Origin: UBA965 sp046303375
GTDB taxonomy: Bacteria; Chloroflexota; Chloroflexia; Chloroflexales; Roseiflexaceae
DNA length: 16,602 bases
Assembly: GCA_046303375.1 (NCBI GenBank)
Contig: JBKCGB010000196.1
Span: 1-16,602 of the forward strand
Direction: 5' to 3'
Made by a program: the position numbers and the translations under genes. A model generated the notes under the pieces. That model had not been told where the DNA came from. It did no database searches and saw only the letters and a list, made by a program, of their open reading frames with translations. Positions 14,863 through 16,602 of the stretch are shown here, in pieces; position 1 is the stretch's first letter; every line of letters starts with the position of its first letter.

Positions 14863-14890
14863 ACCAGCCTCCGCCGGTTTTGTTTTGTAG
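14851..14890 (+). terminator. Intrinsic terminator of the attenuator
   Basis: CCGGCG-A-GAGGC (14851-14862) pairs with GCCTC-CGCCGG (14867-14877): eleven pairs, one bulged A and the loop ACCA. TTTTGTTTTGT follows (14878-14888). It lies 24 bases after the leader stop codon and ends just before the aroH Shine-Dalgarno AAAGGA (14893-14898), so it must be read through for the operon to be expressed. Confidence 0.93.
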
Positions 14891-14905
14891 TGAAAGGATC
14901 TGTGT

Positions 14906-15274
14906 ATGAGTATGGTCTGCCGCGGTGTACGAGGTGCAACCACGTGTGCCAGCAACACCCGCGATGCGATTCTCGCTGCCACCAGCGAGCTGATGCGTGC
15001 GGTGATTGATGCCAACAGTATCGACAAAGCCGATGTCGCTAGCGTCTGGTTTACCACCACTGCAGACATCAACGCTGAATTCCCCGCGGTGGCGGCGCGC
15101 CAACTCGGCTGGACCGATACGGCGTTGATGTGCACGCACGAAATGACAGTCCCAGGCAGTCTACCCGCCTGTATCCGGCTCATCATGCACTGGAACACGC
15201 ACAAATCACAGGCAGAGATTGTACACGTGTATCTGCACGGTGCCGCGGCACTCCGCCCTGATCGCGCAAAATAA
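14906..15274 (+). CDS. aroH: Chorismate mutase, AroH class
   Basis: This 122-residue monofunctional chorismate mutase converts chorismate to prephenate, the shared precursor of Phe and Tyr. It aligns well by eye with Bacillus subtilis AroH (127 residues, trimeric): RGVRGATT holds Arg9 (Arg7 in B. subtilis), CTHEM holds Cys76 and Glu79 (Cys75, Glu78), CIR holds Arg91 (Arg90), and VYL with LRPD hold Tyr109 and Arg117 (Tyr108, Arg116). All catalytic residues are present. ATG 14906 is seven bases after AAAGGA; an ATG two codons later is further away. It is directly downstream of the Tyr/Phe attenuator and 25 bases before the DAHP synthase gene, with which it forms an operon. Confidence 0.96.
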   Translation: MSMVCRGVRGATTCASNTRDAILAATSELMRAVIDANSIDKADVASVWFTTTADINAEFPAVAARQLGWTDTALMCTHEMTVPGSLPACIRLIMHWNTHKSQAEIVHVYLHGAAALRPDRAK

Positions 15275-15299
15275 TCGCTCACACGAAAGGATTTCATCA

Positions 15300-16304
15300 A
15301 TGGTTGTCATCATGCAAAATGGCGCAAGCAAGGCCGATCTCGATGCAGTGTTGGCACGCATCACCGAACACAACCTCAAAGGAAGCGTGACGTACGGTGA
15401 ATCGCAAAACATCGTAGGTGTTGTCGGTACTCCCATCACAATCGCCCTACAAGAGTCCTTAGAAAGCATGAGCGGCGTGCGCGAGGTCGTGCGCATCTCT
15501 CGCCCCTACAAACTGGCTACACGTGAATTCCACCCCATGGATACCATCGTGGACGTGAGTGGAGTCACCGTTGGGGGGGGCTCAGCGGTGGTGATGGCAG
15601 GGCCGTGTGCCGTCGAAAGCGAAACGCAAATTATGACGGTCGCCCATGCCATCAAAAAAGCCGGTGCACACATGCTCCGTGGCGGTGCATTTAAACCACG
15701 TTCGTCACCCTACTCATTCCGTGGCATGGGCGAAGCCGCCCTCAAGCTGATGGCCAAAGCCCGTAGCGAGACGGGCTTGCCGATTGTCACCGAAGTCATG
15801 ACCCCCACCGATGTGGCACTGGTTGCCGAATACGCTGACCTGTTGCAAATCGGCGCCCGCAACATGCAAAACTACCAGCTCCTCGAAGAAGTTGGTCGCA
15901 GCCAGCGTCCCGTGCTCCTCAAACGCGGATTATCTGCCACGTTTGAAGAATGGATGCTGTCAGCTGAGTACATCATGAATCAAGGCAATCACAACATCAT
16001 TTTGTGTGAACGTGGCATTCGCACCTTTGAGACGGCAACGCGCAACACGCTCGACCTCAATGCGGTGGCCCTCGCCAAAAAGCGTACCCACCTGCCCATC
16101 ATCGTCGACCCATCCCACGGTACCGGCAAATGGTACTTGGTGGCCCCCATGGCGCTGGCAGGTCTCGCTGCTGGTGCCGATGGGCTGATGATCGAGGTAC
16201 ATCCTGACCCCGACAAGGCTACATCTGATGGACCACAATCACTCACACTCGAGAACTTTGCAGCACTCATGCCCAAAATCAATGCGCTAGCAGGTGTATT
16301 GTAG
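15300..16304 (+). CDS. aroF: 3-deoxy-7-phosphoheptulonate (DAHP) synthase, Thermotoga type with N-terminal regulatory domain
   Basis: This 334-residue type I-beta DAHP synthase condenses phosphoenolpyruvate and erythrose 4-phosphate, the first step of the shikimate pathway. Residues 1 to about 66 form a ferredoxin-like regulatory domain as in Thermotoga maritima DAHPS (338 residues), where it gives feedback inhibition by Tyr and Phe. The barrel has GPCAVES (101-107), KPRSSPYSF (132-140) and DPSHGTGKW (270-278). Metal ligands Cys103, His273, Glu299 and Asp310 match Thermotoga Cys102, His272, Glu298 and Asp309. I chose ATG 15300 because AAAGGA (15286-15291) lies just upstream and the next residues MVVIMQNGAS begin the regulatory domain; an in-frame ATG at 15219 is inside aroH. 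It is the second gene after the attenuator. The gene symbol follows common annotation of this type. Confidence 0.96.
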   Translation: MVVIMQNGASKADLDAVLARITEHNLKGSVTYGESQNIVGVVGTPITIALQESLESMSGVREVVRISRPYKLATREFHPMDTIVDVSGVTVGGGSAVVMAGPCAVESETQIMTVAHAIKKAGAHMLRGGAFKPRSSPYSFRGMGEAALKLMAKARSETGLPIVTEVMTPTDVALVAEYADLLQIGARNMQNYQLLEEVGRSQRPVLLKRGLSATFEEWMLSAEYIMNQGNHNIILCERGIRTFETATRNTLDLNAVALAKKRTHLPIIVDPSHGTGKWYLVAPMALAGLAAGADGLMIEVHPDPDKATSDGPQSLTLENFAALMPKINALAGVL

Positions 16305-16371
16305 GGAATTACGCCGCGGGCCCGCTGTGTCGTGCCTGCCCCCATCATGTCCAATGCACTGACGCCCGCTC

Positions 16372-16410
16372 CCGTCATGGCATCGGCGCAACACGCCGGT
16401 GCCATGACGG
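16372..16410. repeat. 17-bp inverted repeat (long hairpin)
   Basis: 16372-16388 pairs with 16394-16410 around the loop CAACA, with all pairs matching except one T/G position. It is too long and GC-rich for chance, but GGTGGGGGG follows instead of a T tract. It may act as a transcript end or be part of a dispersed palindromic repeat. Confidence 0.8.
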
Positions 16411-16456
16411 TGGGGGGTGATACGCATGTCATGGCATCGATCCAACACGTCGGTGC
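16374..16456. repeat. Pair of 29-nt direct repeats
   Basis: 16374-16402 and 16428-16456 share 25 of 29 bases, starting GTCATGGCATCG and ending CGGTGC, with a period of 54 bases. Only the first copy has the matching inverted arm that forms the hairpin. This suggests a decayed, duplicated repeat element. Confidence 0.75.
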
Positions 16457-16476
16457 GTAGCATGCGGGCGAATGAA

Positions 16477-16602
16477 ATTCTCCATTCTCCATTCTCCATT
16501 CTCCATTCTCCATTCTCCATTCTCCATTCTCCATTCTCCATTCTCCATTCTCCATTCTCCATTCTCCATTCTCCATTCTCCATTCTCCATTCTCCATTCT
16601 CC
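16477..16602. repeat. Heptanucleotide tandem array (ATTCTCC), 18 perfect copies, open at right edge
   Basis: From 16477 to the last base the unit ATTCTCC repeats 18 times without a single change, and it runs off the window. No stop codon occurs in the array in any frame, which explains the long false reading frames with MENGEWR repeats on the minus strand. The real length is unknown, and arrays like this usually stop short-read assemblies. Perfect identity suggests recent expansion or slippage. Confidence 0.97.

Larger units (their letters stand above)
16305..16476. other. Non-coding region with GC-rich palindrome downstream of aroF
   Basis: No gene is supported here. GCGGGCCCGC (16316-16325) is a perfect palindrome shortly after the aroF stop. 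The rest is built of related GTCATGGCATCG-like units, two of which are described separately, plus a fainter one near 16344-16365. No T tract is present, so the operon end is not clearly marked. Confidence 0.6.

Noticed and set aside
14728..14890. T-box riboswitch in front of aroH
   Set aside because: The leader is too short, I see no T-box consensus sequence or specifier stem, and a translated Tyr-rich frame explains the region better.
15989..16597. 202-residue minus-strand reading frame beginning with MENGEWR repeats
   Set aside because: Its start is the heptamer array, which has no stop in any frame, and the rest is antisense to the DAHP synthase gene.
16477..16602. CRISPR array
   Set aside because: The units are 7 bases with no spacers, and no cas genes are in the window.

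Overview
The window looks like a complete contig from a moderately GC-rich bacterium, most likely a member of the Chloroflexota. The clade call is an inference. It rests on a secreted protein built from the 'FW..NGGL.VFG.PI ... QYFER.R.E.H' repeat that I associate with that phylum, a truncated membrane glycosyltransferase-like protein carrying a related C-terminal motif, and the general gene mix. Both window ends are repeats (a 32-bp near-perfect inverted repeat at the left, 18 exact copies of a 7-mer at the right), which is what an assembly break looks like.

Layout. Positions 2-1732 (+): 3' part of a multi-span membrane protein. Positions 1789-4376 (-): a surface-polysaccharide operon in the order RmlD-like reductase, GT2 glycosyltransferase, ALG5/DPM1-like GT2 transferase. 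Positions 4504-5871 (+): M20 dipeptidase. Positions 6155-6442 (+): RRM RNA-binding protein behind an extended -10 promoter and a roughly 200-nt structured leader, closed by a good intrinsic terminator. Positions 6530-7540 (+): aldo/keto reductase.

Positions 7744-13134 (-) hold a tightly packed six-gene operon: zinc alcohol dehydrogenase, sugar isomerase/epimerase-type TIM barrel, SDR, an MDR lacking zinc ligands, a methyltransferase and a second SDR. This suggests oxidation and isomerisation of a polyol or sugar of unknown identity. An extended -10 promoter overlapped by an imperfect palindrome precedes it. Positions 13292-14458 (-) encode the secreted repeat protein, and 14538-14614 (-) is tRNA-Val(CAC).

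Positions 14682-16304 (+) are the most interesting part: an aromatic amino acid operon of an AroH-type chorismate mutase and a Thermotoga-type DAHP synthase. It is preceded by a promoter, a 27-residue leader peptide with the run YYAYYF, a possible antiterminator and a strong intrinsic terminator. This has the full architecture of a ribosome-mediated Tyr/Phe attenuator and gives operon control on top of the allosteric control expected from the DAHP synthase N-terminal domain.

Positions 16305-16602 are non-coding: a long hairpin, a 29-nt direct repeat pair and the heptamer array.
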